DNA of 26,198 nt from CAZEDL01 sp964585245 (GCA_964585245.1 CAZPCV010000019.1:1-26198), one strand, 5' to 3'. Positions 6,557 to 14,557 are shown, counted from the stretch's first letter. The notes: generated by a model not told the origin, from the sequence alone. Made by a program: numbers and translations.

Positions 6557-7457
6557 TTAGACATACTTTTTGACCAATTCCGCCAGCTGTTCATAATTTT
6601 CTGCCACCATCACCCCGACTTCACTAAGGGCTTTTTCTTTTTCGGCCGCGCTCTGCCCCCGGCCCACGATCGCGCCGGCATNNNNNNNNNNGCCCAATAT
6701 TCATACCTTCTGGTAATACGCTCGCAAATTTGCCGCCGATATAAATAGCGAGTGGCTTGGTAAATTCTTTATTTTTTATTAATTCAATAATCTGGAATTC
6801 ATAACTGCCGCCATGCTCGCCAAAAATCACTACCGCCTTGGTTTGTTCATCTTGCTCAAACATTTTTAATAAATCCGCATACGTAGTGCCCATCAGCAAA
6901 TCCCCGCCTACATGCACAGCCGCACTCTGCCCTAATCCAGCCTTGCGCAACTGCCACGATACTTCGTTGGTCATACCGCCCGAACGTGAAATTACGCCGA
7001 TGCTGCCGGGTTGAAAAACTTCGTTTACCAGCGGCCCGCCCACCACGCCCACCCTCCCTACCCCCGGCACGATAAACCCCAAGCTACTTGGCCCAATAAT
7101 TCTAATATTTTTTTCTTTCGCTGCAGAGAGACAATACGCTGTATCTTTAATCGGGATACGCTCCACAATGGTATTGATGAGTGGAATATTAGCGTCGATG
7201 GCTTCGAGGATGGCCGCTTTAGCAGCGAATGGCGGCACGTAAATTAACGATACGTTAATGCCTGGAAACCGTTCCACAGCTTCTCTTACAGTATTGAACA
7301 CCGGCCTGCCATCTACTTCTTGCCCACCTTTTTTGGGCGTTACCCCGCATACTACTTTGGTATGGTAATCGCTCATCGCTTTGGCGGCTTTTTGTCCTTC
7401 TTTCCCGGTAATGCCTTGCACTAAAACTGTGGTTTGATTGGTTATTAAAATTCCCAT
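6557..7457 (-). CDS. CoA-ligase alpha subunit of ATP-citrate lyase/citryl-CoA synthetase type
   Basis: A SucD-superfamily protein, interrupted by 10 Ns at 6682-6691. Joining both sides with no missing base gives CAT across the join, so the protein reads NIGHAGAIVGRG. This restores the invariant phosphohistidine loop and an ORF of 296 aa ending at a TAA at 6557. Seen: CoA-binding Rossmann start LVQGITGKEGQ, the loop IYVPPFAAKAAILEAI, GPSSLGFIVPGVGRVGVVGG, SRSGGMTNE, HVGGD and FGEHGG. SRSGGM and the GG after VGVV resemble ATP-citrate lyase more than SucD. It starts 3 nt after the coiled-coil gene, within a tight operon. Succinyl-CoA ligase is the alternative. Confidence 0.8.
6682..6691. other. 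scaffold gap (10 N) inside the alpha subunit gene
   Basis: Ten Ns fall in the middle of the codon for the expected phosphohistidine. Conserved sequence suggests that nothing, or a multiple of three bases, is missing. Confidence 0.9.
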
Positions 7458-7460
7458 ACT

Positions 7461-8819
7461 CTATTGCCTAGTTGAATTATCTGCCAACTCTTTTAGTAAT
7501 TTTTTAAGTTGCTGTTTTTTATCTATTAATTCGTCTGCTAGCGCCGCTATCTTTTTTGTATTGTTCGATTTTTGTTTTGCTAGTTTAATTCTTTGATTCA
7601 AATCATCAATTTCTCTCTGCAAAGATGCAATGGATAGATTATTGTTTTCTGATGACTCTTTTTTTGACAAACTTTTAAAATTTGATTGAGCCCTGTCTAA
7701 TAAAGATTTTAATTGAGCTTCTCTTTCCCAATTACCAGAATGATTTTTTATTAAATCACTTAACTCTTTTTTTAATCTTAAAATTCTTTCGGACAAAACT
7801 TCCCTCATTTTTCCCAACAGCTCGGCTTCCACCGCTTGCAAACTAAGGCTCGCTCGCGATGGTTCTACCACGTTATTAGGCGCCCCCACCAGTTCGCTGT
7901 CGTTCGTTTGCCACAAGCCGGCTTCTTTGCTTTTTATCTCGTCGTCAACCCTGAGCACCATTTCATCAAAAGCTTTGATGGCGCCTTCCAAACCAGCTGT
8001 ATCTTTTAATTGTGAAATAGCTTTACGCCCATCAAGCACTATCTTATCAAATTCTCGGCGAAAATCCTGAACGCCCACAAAAGAGGTCCAATACCTTTCT
8101 AATTTCTTTGCGCTATCACTTACTAACTTAATAAATTTTTCCTTTTGTTTTTCAATGTCTATTTCTTCTTCTTTTTTCTGGGCTCCATCTCCCCATTCAA
8201 TACTAATCTCCACACTTTCGCTGGCTGGCTCTTTAGCCGAGGCGGTACTCCGTGACGGCGGCCATGTCTCGGCGCTAACTTCTCCTTCTTTTATTTTTTC
8301 CTTTATTTGTGCTACCAAAGCGCTGTATTCTGCTTTATAATCTGCCAACTCTTTACTTACTCTACCCCTAATCTGGCCTGAAATTTTTGCCCCAACTGCA
8401 CCCAACATTTGTTGTAAAATTTTATAATCGCTGTTTTTTTCTAAAGCTGTTTTTAATTCGTTTATCGCTTCTGCCAATTCTTCTTTAGCCCGTGTTATTT
8501 TTTGCTCTTGACGTCTTAATTCCATTCCCCTCATCGGGTCCGCAGTCACCCCTGCATCGGCCGCAGTTACCAAATGAGCAGCCCTACTATACAGTTTTTT
8601 TAATGCTCCTAATTTAGGGCTTTTTTTACCATCCTCATCTATTTCTTTTTCTATCAAAGGGTCCCGCACGATTGAATCAAGGGCAACTCTTATTTCGTCC
8701 GCTCGGATAGGGCTTTCTACCAACAACCGATTTAAACCGGTTATATACGCTGCCGCAGCGCGGGCTTTTTCAACATCGGACGCCACAAACTGATCAGGCT
8801 TAACAGATGTTTCACTCAT
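7461..8819 (-). CDS. unknown 452-aa coiled-coil protein between the two CoA-ligase subunits
   Basis: No enzyme family is recognised. The protein is highly charged and predicted mostly helical: coils at about 85-175, a Ser/Ala/Pro-rich acidic linker about 190-220 (ends SIEWGDGAQKKEEEID), and further long coils about 225-450 rich in Leu, Lys, Glu and Asn. The last coil has LQREIDDLNQRIKLA and ADELIDKKQQLKKLL. No signal peptide or membrane helix is visible. It begins 1 nt after the ATP-grasp subunit gene and ends 3 nt before the alpha subunit gene, so its expression must be tied to both. A scaffold or assembly role is only a guess from this position. Confidence 0.85.
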   Translation of the reverse strand: MSETSVKPDQFVASDVEKARAAAAYITGLNRLLVESPIRADEIRVALDSIVRDPLIEKEIDEDGKKSPKLGALKKLYSRAAHLVTAADAGVTADPMRGMELRRQEQKITRAKEELAEAINELKTALEKNSDYKILQQMLGAVGAKISGQIRGRVSKELADYKAEYSALVAQIKEKIKEGEVSAETWPPSRSTASAKEPASESVEISIEWGDGAQKKEEEIDIEKQKEKFIKLVSDSAKKLERYWTSFVGVQDFRREFDKIVLDGRKAISQLKDTAGLEGAIKAFDEMVLRVDDEIKSKEAGLWQTNDSELVGAPNNVVEPSRASLSLQAVEAELLGKMREVLSERILRLKKELSDLIKNHSGNWEREAQLKSLLDRAQSNFKSLSKKESSENNNLSIASLQREIDDLNQRIKLAKQKSNNTKKIAALADELIDKKQQLKKLLKELADNSTRQ

Positions 8820-8820
8820 A

Positions 8821-9984
8821 TTAGATTTTATTAATTAAACCAGCCAAAACTGATGCCGTTTCGCCCATGCTAGTATCTTTGCCGAACAATTTCATAGTAA
8901 GACCATTACGCTTGGCACACTCAGCCATAAGCGCCATCCCTTCTTTTTCCGAAGGCCCACCTCTTCTAACTACGATTGGATATTTGGGTCTAACTTCATC
9001 AAGCGCTTGTATCACACCGCGAAAGGTGTCTTCCACATTCGTGAAATTAGCTACCCCGCCGATAATCCACAAACCTTTTAGCCCTGGTTTAGTTAAGACG
9101 ATTTTAGTTAACTGATACACTTTTTCTTGCGGCGGATTGCCAGAATATTCAGTATAATTAGCCGGCTTCAACCCGGCTTTTAATAAGGCATCCATATTGC
9201 TAATGCTGGCGCCGGCACTAGAAAATAACGTACCTACATCTCCGTCCATTTCAATATATTTCCCGGCGGTACCCTGATAATATTTCTCCCCTTCATCAAT
9301 CTTTTTAGCCATAATCTCCCGCTCGGTAGCGGGCCTACCCATCATCGTACGCGGCTCAAAATGTGCCCAGTCTTCATGGCGAAAAAAAGCATCCTCATCA
9401 ATCGCTACTTTGGCATCAGCTGCCACCAGCCGGCCATCTGCTGTTTTTACTAATGGATTAATTTCTACCACACGGGCATCTTCTTGCACAAAGCACTGCC
9501 ATAATTTTTCTGCCACTTCTTTTTCAATTCCTTTTGCTTGGTCGTCAAACTTCGTGTTTCTAATATCCAAAACTACTTTTATAATTTTCTCTTCTGCAAC
9601 CTCCTCAATATCCATACCTCCTTCTGTACTATAAATGAGTACGGGCTGTTTGCGATTGGTATCATAGGTAATTGAGATATAGTGCTCGGCGGCAATATTC
9701 AATTTTTCTTCAATCAACACGGCTGCCACATACTGGCCGCGAATATTCAGTGCAAATAATTCCTCACAAGCCTTCCGCACCTCTGCTTCGGATACACAAA
9801 ATTTAATACCGTTATTCTTGCCACGCTTGCCTGATAATACTTGCGCCTTTACCACCACCTCTTTAATTCCTAATTCTTGGTACTTTCTGCCCGCGTCTTC
9901 ACCACGACGCACCACTACTCCTTTGGGAATTTCGATCCCGTGCGTGGTGAATAAATGTTTTCCTTCAAATTCGTAGAGATTCAT
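8821..9984 (-). CDS. ATP-grasp CoA-ligase subunit, ATP-citrate lyase/citryl-CoA synthetase type
   Basis: A 387-aa SucC-superfamily protein. The N-terminal ATP-grasp domain begins NLYEFEGKHLF, carries VVVKAQVLSGKRGK (about 43-56), EINPLV and DAKVAIDEDAFFRH. The C-terminal flavodoxin-like ligase domain carries FSSAGASISNMDALLKAG, NYTEYSGNPPQEKVY, IIGGVANFTNVEDTF and VRRGGPSEKEG. NFTNV and VRRGGP are features of ATP-citrate lyase and citryl-CoA synthetase rather than succinyl-CoA ligase. The inferred reaction is ATP + citrate + CoA to citryl-CoA, with the alpha subunit at 6557-7457. It lies 4 nt after the GNAT gene and 1 nt before the coiled-coil gene. Activity on citrate versus succinate needs assay. 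Confidence 0.85.
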   Translation of the reverse strand: MNLYEFEGKHLFTTHGIEIPKGVVVRRGEDAGRKYQELGIKEVVVKAQVLSGKRGKNNGIKFCVSEAEVRKACEELFALNIRGQYVAAVLIEEKLNIAAEHYISITYDTNRKQPVLIYSTEGGMDIEEVAEEKIIKVVLDIRNTKFDDQAKGIEKEVAEKLWQCFVQEDARVVEINPLVKTADGRLVAADAKVAIDEDAFFRHEDWAHFEPRTMMGRPATEREIMAKKIDEGEKYYQGTAGKYIEMDGDVGTLFSSAGASISNMDALLKAGLKPANYTEYSGNPPQEKVYQLTKIVLTKPGLKGLWIIGGVANFTNVEDTFRGVIQALDEVRPKYPIVVRRGGPSEKEGMALMAECAKRNGLTMKLFGKDTSMGETASVLAGLINKI

Positions 9985-9988
9985 ATAG

Positions 9989-10324
9989 TTATGCTAAATC
10001 CATTCTAAACTCCCTGCCCCAATTTTTAAAACCCAATTTTTCGTACCATGCATGCAGCCCATCACGGCCATCACGGCTAGTGAACAAAATTTTATAACAA
10101 CCCTCCTCTTTGGCTGCCGCTACTAGCGCCTCTACTAATTTTTGCCCTACCCCCTGACCTCTAAACTCTTCGTCCACAAACAAATCTTCCATATACCCAA
10201 AAGGCTGTTCGTGCAACTCATTATATAAAACATACAACGTTACGCGACCAACTTTTTTTTGCGTATCTTCAAAATATATTTTTATTGCGTATGCTTTTTT
10301 TTCTATTTTTTTTATCACTTCCAT
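9989..10324 (-). CDS. GNAT-family N-acetyltransferase
   Basis: A compact 111-aa acetyltransferase. Motif A is clear: MEDLFVDEEFRGQGVGQKLV (44-63), with the RGQGVG pyrophosphate-binding loop for acetyl-CoA, followed by LVEALVAAAKEEGC and the C-terminal AWYEKLGFKNWGREF typical of motif B. The substrate is unknown. It opens the citrate-cleavage-like operon, 4 nt before the ATP-grasp subunit. A promoter lies directly upstream and leaves a leader of about 8 nt without an SD. An acetyltransferase placed with enzymes that could supply acetyl-CoA is suggestive, but the link is inference. Confidence 0.85.
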   Translation of the reverse strand: MEVIKKIEKKAYAIKIYFEDTQKKVGRVTLYVLYNELHEQPFGYMEDLFVDEEFRGQGVGQKLVEALVAAAKEEGCYKILFTSRDGRDGLHAWYEKLGFKNWGREFRMDLA

Positions 10325-10338
10325 AAATAAAATTTATG

Positions 10339-10366
10339 ATCGTAGCACGTTTTTTTAATACGACAA
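10339..10366 (-). promoter_or_regulatory. promoter of the GNAT/citrate-cleavage-like operon
   Basis: On the minus strand TTGTCG, 16 nt ending in TGC (extended -10), and TACGAT. The expected start is about 8 nt before the GNAT ATG. The -35 lies in the foot of the hairpin at 10363-10388. Confidence 0.5.
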
Positions 10367-10388
10367 TTATTAATTATTTAATAATTGT
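10363..10388. terminator. AT-rich hairpin after the YvcK gene
   Basis: A perfect 11-bp stem ACAATTATTAA/TTAATAATTGT with a 4-nt loop, 3 nt beyond the stop of the YvcK/CofD gene. No U-run follows on the minus strand, so termination is uncertain. Its foot overlaps the next promoter. Confidence 0.45.
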
Positions 10389-10391
10389 GAG

Positions 10392-11354
10392 TCAAACCTC
10401 GTTATTCAAAATTTCTCCTATTTTAACGCTCAATTTTTCGGCACTATACCCGCCCTCTTTGGCCTCAAAATCAAATCTCAGACATCTTCTGCCGGCCAAA
10501 TTAGCCACGTCCATTTCATAAACACCCCATTTTTCTTGGGCATAAAAATGTTTTTGTTCCTCGGTTAATATGGCGGAATTATACACAATTAAATCCAGGT
10601 TTCGTGGTAAATATTTTTCTAATTCAAAAACTGCTCCGCTTAATGTTTCCGGACCGGTTTCAGCATTAGCCCTAAAGCCCCGGGCCGAAAAATGCCATAA
10701 TTTAGCCGCACTTTCTTTTATTGCTTCGTTTATACCAGATGGCAACAAAGCGGCAATAACACTGCCATAGAGACTGCCCGGTGCCAACATTAAAATATCA
10801 GCTGATTTTATAACTTCTAAGGCTTCGGTGTTGGCACTAACCTGCGGCTCGATCCAGATCCGTTTGATTTTAAGCGCACGATCATACTCTGGATGATCAA
10901 TTTTAGATTCACCCACAACACTGGCGCCGTTTGTTAATTCTACAGACAAATCTGCGAGCTGCACAGTGTTGGGATGTACATGCCCCACTGCCTGCAGGCT
11001 TTGCTCTAGGGCGCGGGTAGCCAAAATAAAATCTTGCCCACTATGGCTGCCTAGGGCTAAAAATAAATTCCCCAAATTGTGTCCGGTGAGTGCGCTTAAA
11101 TGTTGGAAACGATTGCTATAAAAAATTTGACGCAGCATTTTTTGATCATATGGCGATAAAGCTAAAACAGCCCTAAGCACATCACCGGGCGGCAAAACTT
11201 TTAAATCTTTGCGCAAACGGCCCGATGATCCACCATCGTCCGTCATGCACACTACCGCGTCAATTTTAGTACATTCCGAAAACGGCCGTAACGACTGCAA
11301 CAAAACCGCCGAGCCGTTTCCGCCGCCAATCACCACAATCTTCTTTTTATCCAT
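10392..11354 (-). CDS. YvcK/CofD-family protein (gluconeogenesis factor type)
   Basis: A 320-aa member of the YvcK/CofD family, beginning KKIVVIGGGNGSAVLL (GGGNG at 10-14), then VCMTDDGGSSGRLRK (35-49) and LPPGDVLRAV, and later GHNLGNLFLALGS and LMLAPGSLYGSVIAALL. In Firmicutes and Actinobacteria YvcK/CuvA proteins bind UDP-sugars and link central carbon flux to cell wall synthesis. They lack the cofactor-F420 role of CofD. The ATG at 11354 is chosen; an upstream TTG at 11369 would add five hydrophobic residues. No SD. It lies 41 nt downstream of the HAD gene. Its presence near GlmS, aldolase and bisphosphatase genes fits a role in sugar-precursor control. Confidence 0.85.
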   Translation of the reverse strand: MDKKKIVVIGGGNGSAVLLQSLRPFSECTKIDAVVCMTDDGGSSGRLRKDLKVLPPGDVLRAVLALSPYDQKMLRQIFYSNRFQHLSALTGHNLGNLFLALGSHSGQDFILATRALEQSLQAVGHVHPNTVQLADLSVELTNGASVVGESKIDHPEYDRALKIKRIWIEPQVSANTEALEVIKSADILMLAPGSLYGSVIAALLPSGINEAIKESAAKLWHFSARGFRANAETGPETLSGAVFELEKYLPRNLDLIVYNSAILTEEQKHFYAQEKWGVYEMDVANLAGRRCLRFDFEAKEGGYSAEKLSVKIGEILNNEV

Positions 11355-11395
11355 AAAAAATACTAGCAATTTAACAGGTTAACAGTTTTATAGTG

Positions 11396-12070
11396 TTATT
11401 TAATTTTCAGAAACTTTCGTATCCGTTCATCTTCCAAAGATTCGACTATCATGTCCGCCATTGAAAAATCCCCATACCCCCACTTTTGATTCGGCACCGC
11501 GATACATGTCATCCCCGCGGCTTTGGCCGCACGCACTCCGTTCACGGAATCCTCGAGCACTACGCAAGTTTCGGGCAGCACCCGTAATTCGTTGGCTGTA
11601 AAACGATAGATAGCGGGATCAGGCTTACCAACATAATTAACATGGTCGCTCGAAATCAACGCATCAAAATATGGTGTCCAGGCGAAACGATTGGCAATTT
11701 CTTCAATACGATACAAAAAAGAACCAGAGGCAATGGCCTGTTTTGAAAAAGCAGAATCAACTTTTTTGATCAGCTCGCTAGCGCCAGGCAACGGCTGAGC
11801 CAGGTTATAATAAATATGATCGGTTGCGGTACGAAATTCTTTGATTAAGTCTTCCGTTGGCTCTGTCCAACCGTATTGCTGTTTCAGCCACTCTATATTT
11901 TCACGTAGACTCCGGCCGGTTAAACGCTGTTTCAGTTCCGCGCTAAACTCGATACCACGATTAGCAAACAAGGGCACACTACACTCATCCCAATACCCTT
12001 CACTGTCGATCAAGAGGCCGTCCATGTCGAATATAATTGCCTTGAACTGAGGCTTATCTTCCATTGACAT
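11396..12070 (-). CDS. HAD hydrolase, beta-phosphoglucomutase/phosphatase-like (subfamily IA)
   Basis: A 224-aa HAD protein with all four motifs. Motif I is DMDGLLIDSE (15-24), with nucleophile Asp15 and acid/base Asp17. Motif II is IASGS at about 112-116. Then come the conserved Lys in GKPDPAIY and motif IV VLEDSVNGVRAA. The helical cap lies between residues about 25 and 90. It resembles 2-deoxyglucose-6-phosphatase/beta-phosphoglucomutase-type enzymes acting on small sugar phosphates; the exact substrate is not readable. Two in-frame ATGs (12070, 12064) are possible. The upstream region is occupied by a strong promoter facing the other way (12064-12092), so the two transcription units overlap at their 5' ends. 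Confidence 0.85.
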   Translation of the reverse strand: MSMEDKPQFKAIIFDMDGLLIDSEGYWDECSVPLFANRGIEFSAELKQRLTGRSLRENIEWLKQQYGWTEPTEDLIKEFRTATDHIYYNLAQPLPGASELIKKVDSAFSKQAIASGSFLYRIEEIANRFAWTPYFDALISSDHVNYVGKPDPAIYRFTANELRVLPETCVVLEDSVNGVRAAKAAGMTCIAVPNQKWGYGDFSMADMIVESLEDERIRKFLKIK

Positions 12071-12092
12071 ATATAAATTTTTATGCTATACT
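12064..12092 (+). promoter_or_regulatory. near-consensus promoter of a 315-nt orphan RNA
   Basis: TTGACA at 12064-12069, a 17-nt spacer ending in TGC (extended -10), and TATACT at 12087-12092. It points rightward and overlaps the start codons of the minus-strand HAD gene. Confidence 0.8.
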
Positions 12093-12098
12093 TTTCTG

Positions 12099-12415
12099 TT
12101 TCGATGGTTGGCCTATAAAAATTAAAGTTTTATTTTTTATAAACCAACCCCCGGGCAACTCGTTGATTAAACTCCATAATTCTGATTTTAGGCCATTCCT
12201 AAAATCATCAACGAGAGTGACAAGCCGTCAACCTATCCAGCAGGAGGCCAAAAAGGCCATGGAAAAAAGGAGCGGCCCGCCTTAACGAAATTCGGGGGAA
12301 GGCGTCAGTTGGGCAATAGCCTGTTCATCTTAGATGTTCGGCTTTGCTCTTCGCACGAACTCCACTCCTATCCAGGAGTTTTAGCCCGCTTGCACACTGT
12401 GCAGGCGGGCGTATT
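12099..12415 (+). ncRNA. orphan structured RNA, about 315 nt, with promoter and terminator
   Basis: No protein gene fills this stretch; it has the layout of an RNA gene. Helices visible in order: GGTTGG...CCAACC closing an AT-rich arm (about 12106-12149); CTCGTTGA (12159-12166) with TCAACGAG (12208-12215), enclosing a 10-bp hairpin TGATTTTAGG/CCTAAAATCA (12183-12207); GGCC-A5-GGCC (12246-12258); CGCCTT with AAGGCG (about 12279-12306); GTTCG with CGAAC; ACTCCT/AGGAGT (12364-12379); and a strong terminator. A mini-ORF MEKRSGPP (12259-12285) has a GGAGG SD that is partly locked in the GGCC hairpin. RNase P RNA, tmRNA, SRP RNA and 6S signatures were looked for and not found. Confidence 0.6.
12384..12410 (+). 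terminator. strong terminator shared by the orphan RNA and glmS
   Basis: A 13-bp stem (GCCCGCTTGCACA/TGTGCAGGCGGGC, one T-G pair) followed by GTATTCTTTAT on the plus strand. It also lies 16 nt beyond the glmS stop on the minus strand, so it probably works in both directions. Confidence 0.7.
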
Positions 12416-12425
12416 CTTTATAAGA

Positions 12426-14249
12426 TTATTCTACGGTAACGCTCTTGGCTAAATTCCGCGGACGATCCACATCTCGCCCAAGCTTTACCGCCATATAATA
12501 AGCAAATAATTGTAGTGGCAACGTGGTAATAAGCGGCTCCAGCAGCTCCATGGTCGGCGGCACATAAAATACATCATCTGCCAACTCTTTGGCGGCAGCA
12601 TCTCCTTCGGTCGCTATTAAGATTATTGGCGCTTTACGCACTCGCGACTCTTCGATATTGCTTCTCATTTTATCATACAGCTGATTCTTGGTCATAATAC
12701 CAATTACCGGAAAATCCGCCGACAACAGAGCTATCGGACCATGCTTCATTTCCCCGCCCGGGTAGCCTTCGCTATGAATATAGGTGATTTCTTTTAACTT
12801 AAGCGACCCCTCTAATGCCACTGGGTAATTAATACCCCGGCCTAAAAAGAAAAAATCTTTATACCCAACATATTTATCAACTATATGTTTAATTTGTTCG
12901 CTTTGAGCCAGGGTCTGTTTCATTTTTTCGGGAATTTCCAAAAGGCTTTTTACCAAACGCTCCCCGGTAGCAATGGTTAAACGTTTTAATCGCCCCAGCT
13001 GGATCGCATATAACAAAAGCACAGTTACCATGTTTGTATATGCTTTGGTCGAAGCCACCGCTAATTCCGGGCCCGCATGAATATAGGTGCCACCATCGGT
13101 CTCGCGCGCAAGCGTAGAACCAACCACATTCACAATACCACGCACAATAGCGCCCTTACGCTTGGCTTCTTTCACGGCCGCAATGGTGTCCGCTGTTTCA
13201 CCCGATTGCGAAATCGCAAATACGAGCGTATGCTCGTCGATAATCGTATCACGATACCGAAATTCACTAGCTACATCCACTTCGGTCGGAATTCCGGCCA
13301 AACGCTCAAATGCATATTTACCAATCATGGCTGCATACGAAGCGGTACCACACGCAATCAACACAATGCGATTGACCGAATGCATGTCTTCTTCACTCAA
13401 GTTAAACCCACCGAGGTGGGCGGTACCATTTTCCAGATCAATTCTACCACGATAGGCATCTTGCACTACGGTCGGCTGATCAAAAATTTCTTTGAGCATG
13501 AAATGGTCAAAACCCTGTTTTTCGGCCTGGGCCTCATCCCAATCGATATGCTCGGGAGATTTATAAATTTTTTGATTCTGCAAGGTAAATAATTGTACCT
13601 TTTTATCAGTAATTTCTGCCAGCTCTCCATCGTCCAGAAAAATAACTTGCTGCGTATGCGCTAGCATGGGTGAGGTGTCAGAGGCTACAAAATACTCACC
13701 CTCTCCTATCCCGATCGCGAGTGGGCTGCCCAAACGTGCGGCCACTAATTTATTTGGTTCCGCCGTGTGCATAACAACCACACCATACGTGCCACGTACT
13801 TTAAGCAGCGCTTGTTCAACTGCCGCATGTAAATCGCCCTGGTAATAACTCTCAATTAAATGAGCCAAAATTTCGGTATCGGTTTCGGATTGAAACGTGT
13901 GCTTACTTAATAATTTTTCTTTTAGCTCTCGATAATTTTCGATAATGCCATTATGCACCAACAATAAATTGCCCGTACAGTCACTGTGCGGGTGGGCGTT
14001 ATCCTCGGTCACACCTCCGTGCGTGGCCCAACGCGTATGGGCAATGCCAACTGTACCAGGCACCGATTGTCCTTTAACTTTTTCGGCTAATTTATCTATT
14101 TTACCAACCGAACGCAAGCGAACAATATTATTTTCCGAAGCCACTACCACGCCTGCACTATCATACCCGCGATATTCTAGACGTCGGAGCCCATTAATCA
14201 AAATTGGCAGTGCTTCTTTTTTACCAACATACCCAATGATGCCACACAT
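12426..14249 (-). CDS. glmS: glutamine--fructose-6-phosphate aminotransferase
   Basis: A full-length 607-aa GlmS, converting fructose-6-phosphate and glutamine to glucosamine-6-phosphate, the entry to UDP-GlcNAc and cell-wall synthesis. After Met removal Cys2 is the N-terminal nucleophile (MCGIIGYVG). Glutaminase motifs include RRLEYRGYDSAGV, HTRWATHGGVTEDNAHPH and HNGIIENY. The first SIS domain (about 285-430) carries ACGTASYAA and SQSGETADT. The second (about 455-600) carries LGRGINYPVALEGSLKLKE, EGYPGGEMKHGPIAL and the family C-terminus RPRNLAKSVTVE. No glmS ribozyme is visible upstream and no SD precedes the ATG. Its 3' end meets the orphan RNA tail to tail at a shared terminator. Confidence 0.97.
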   Translation of the reverse strand: MCGIIGYVGKKEALPILINGLRRLEYRGYDSAGVVVASENNIVRLRSVGKIDKLAEKVKGQSVPGTVGIAHTRWATHGGVTEDNAHPHSDCTGNLLLVHNGIIENYRELKEKLLSKHTFQSETDTEILAHLIESYYQGDLHAAVEQALLKVRGTYGVVVMHTAEPNKLVAARLGSPLAIGIGEGEYFVASDTSPMLAHTQQVIFLDDGELAEITDKKVQLFTLQNQKIYKSPEHIDWDEAQAEKQGFDHFMLKEIFDQPTVVQDAYRGRIDLENGTAHLGGFNLSEEDMHSVNRIVLIACGTASYAAMIGKYAFERLAGIPTEVDVASEFRYRDTIIDEHTLVFAISQSGETADTIAAVKEAKRKGAIVRGIVNVVGSTLARETDGGTYIHAGPELAVASTKAYTNMVTVLLLYAIQLGRLKRLTIATGERLVKSLLEIPEKMKQTLAQSEQIKHIVDKYVGYKDFFFLGRGINYPVALEGSLKLKEITYIHSEGYPGGEMKHGPIALLSADFPVIGIMTKNQLYDKMRSNIEESRVRKAPIILIATEGDAAAKELADDVFYVPPTMELLEPLITTLPLQLFAYYMAVKLGRDVDRPRNLAKSVTVE

Positions 14250-14335
14250 AGAAGTTAGTTAGTTGACTAAGATAAATTGGGATATAATTAAAAAAACGCT
14301 ATGCTATAAGTGTTCTTGTCAGAATGTAGGGGGTA

Positions 14336-14365
14336 GGGCCGGCGAGACTGCAATCTCGCCGGCCC
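14336..14365. terminator. 12-bp GC-rich terminator hairpin after the 57-aa ORF
   Basis: A perfect 12-bp stem GGGCCGGCGAGA/TCTCGCCGGCCC with a 6-nt loop, 18 nt beyond the stop of the minus-strand 57-aa ORF. There is no long U-run, but stability is high. The 14250-14335 stretch to its left should hold the glmS promoter, which I cannot place with confidence. Confidence 0.65.
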
Positions 14366-14383
14366 CTTGCGCCCTCTCGGCCA

Positions 14384-14557
14384 TCAGTCGGCGTTCATCG
14401 AACGCGCGTCCTGGGGATCAAGGCCGCGCTCCGCCAGCTCGTCCTTGTAGGACCTGGCGGGAGGCGTACCGGTAGCCGGTGGCTGGCTGATCCAGCCCTC
14501 GTTACCCGGAAGCATCAGCTCGTCGAGATCAGTCTGGCGCGGAGTGGAGAGGACCAT
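14384..14557 (-). CDS. small GC-rich 57-aa protein with W-x3-PP-x2-G-x-PPA motif
   Basis: I do not recognise this protein. The ATG at 14557 stands 6 nt after a perfect GGAGG (14564-14568), and the frame ends at a TGA at 14384. The 57-aa product is hydrophilic: an acidic N-terminus (LDELMLPGNE), then GWISQPPATGTPPARSYKD (21-39), and a charged tail LAERGLDPQDARSMNAD. The core aligns with the 58-aa ORF at 5191-5367. Codon use is GC-rich, unlike the glmS and GlmU-like neighbours. A stable leader hairpin lies upstream (14577-14617) and a GC-rich terminator downstream. That gives it an autonomous cassette form inserted between two amino-sugar genes. Confidence 0.65.
   Translation of the reverse strand: MVLSTPRQTDLDELMLPGNEGWISQPPATGTPPARSYKDELAERGLDPQDARSMNAD

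Noticed and set aside
12064..12285. 73-aa plus-strand ORF ending in MEKRSGPP
   Set aside because: It would begin inside the promoter, and its codons cover obvious RNA helices. Only the last 8 codons have an SD.
14250..14335. glmS ribozyme upstream of glmS
   Set aside because: The leader is short and AT-rich, and no ribozyme core sequence is visible.
14263..14475. 70-aa plus-strand ORF
   Set aside because: It spans a terminator hairpin and is antisense to the SD-led 57-aa ORF.
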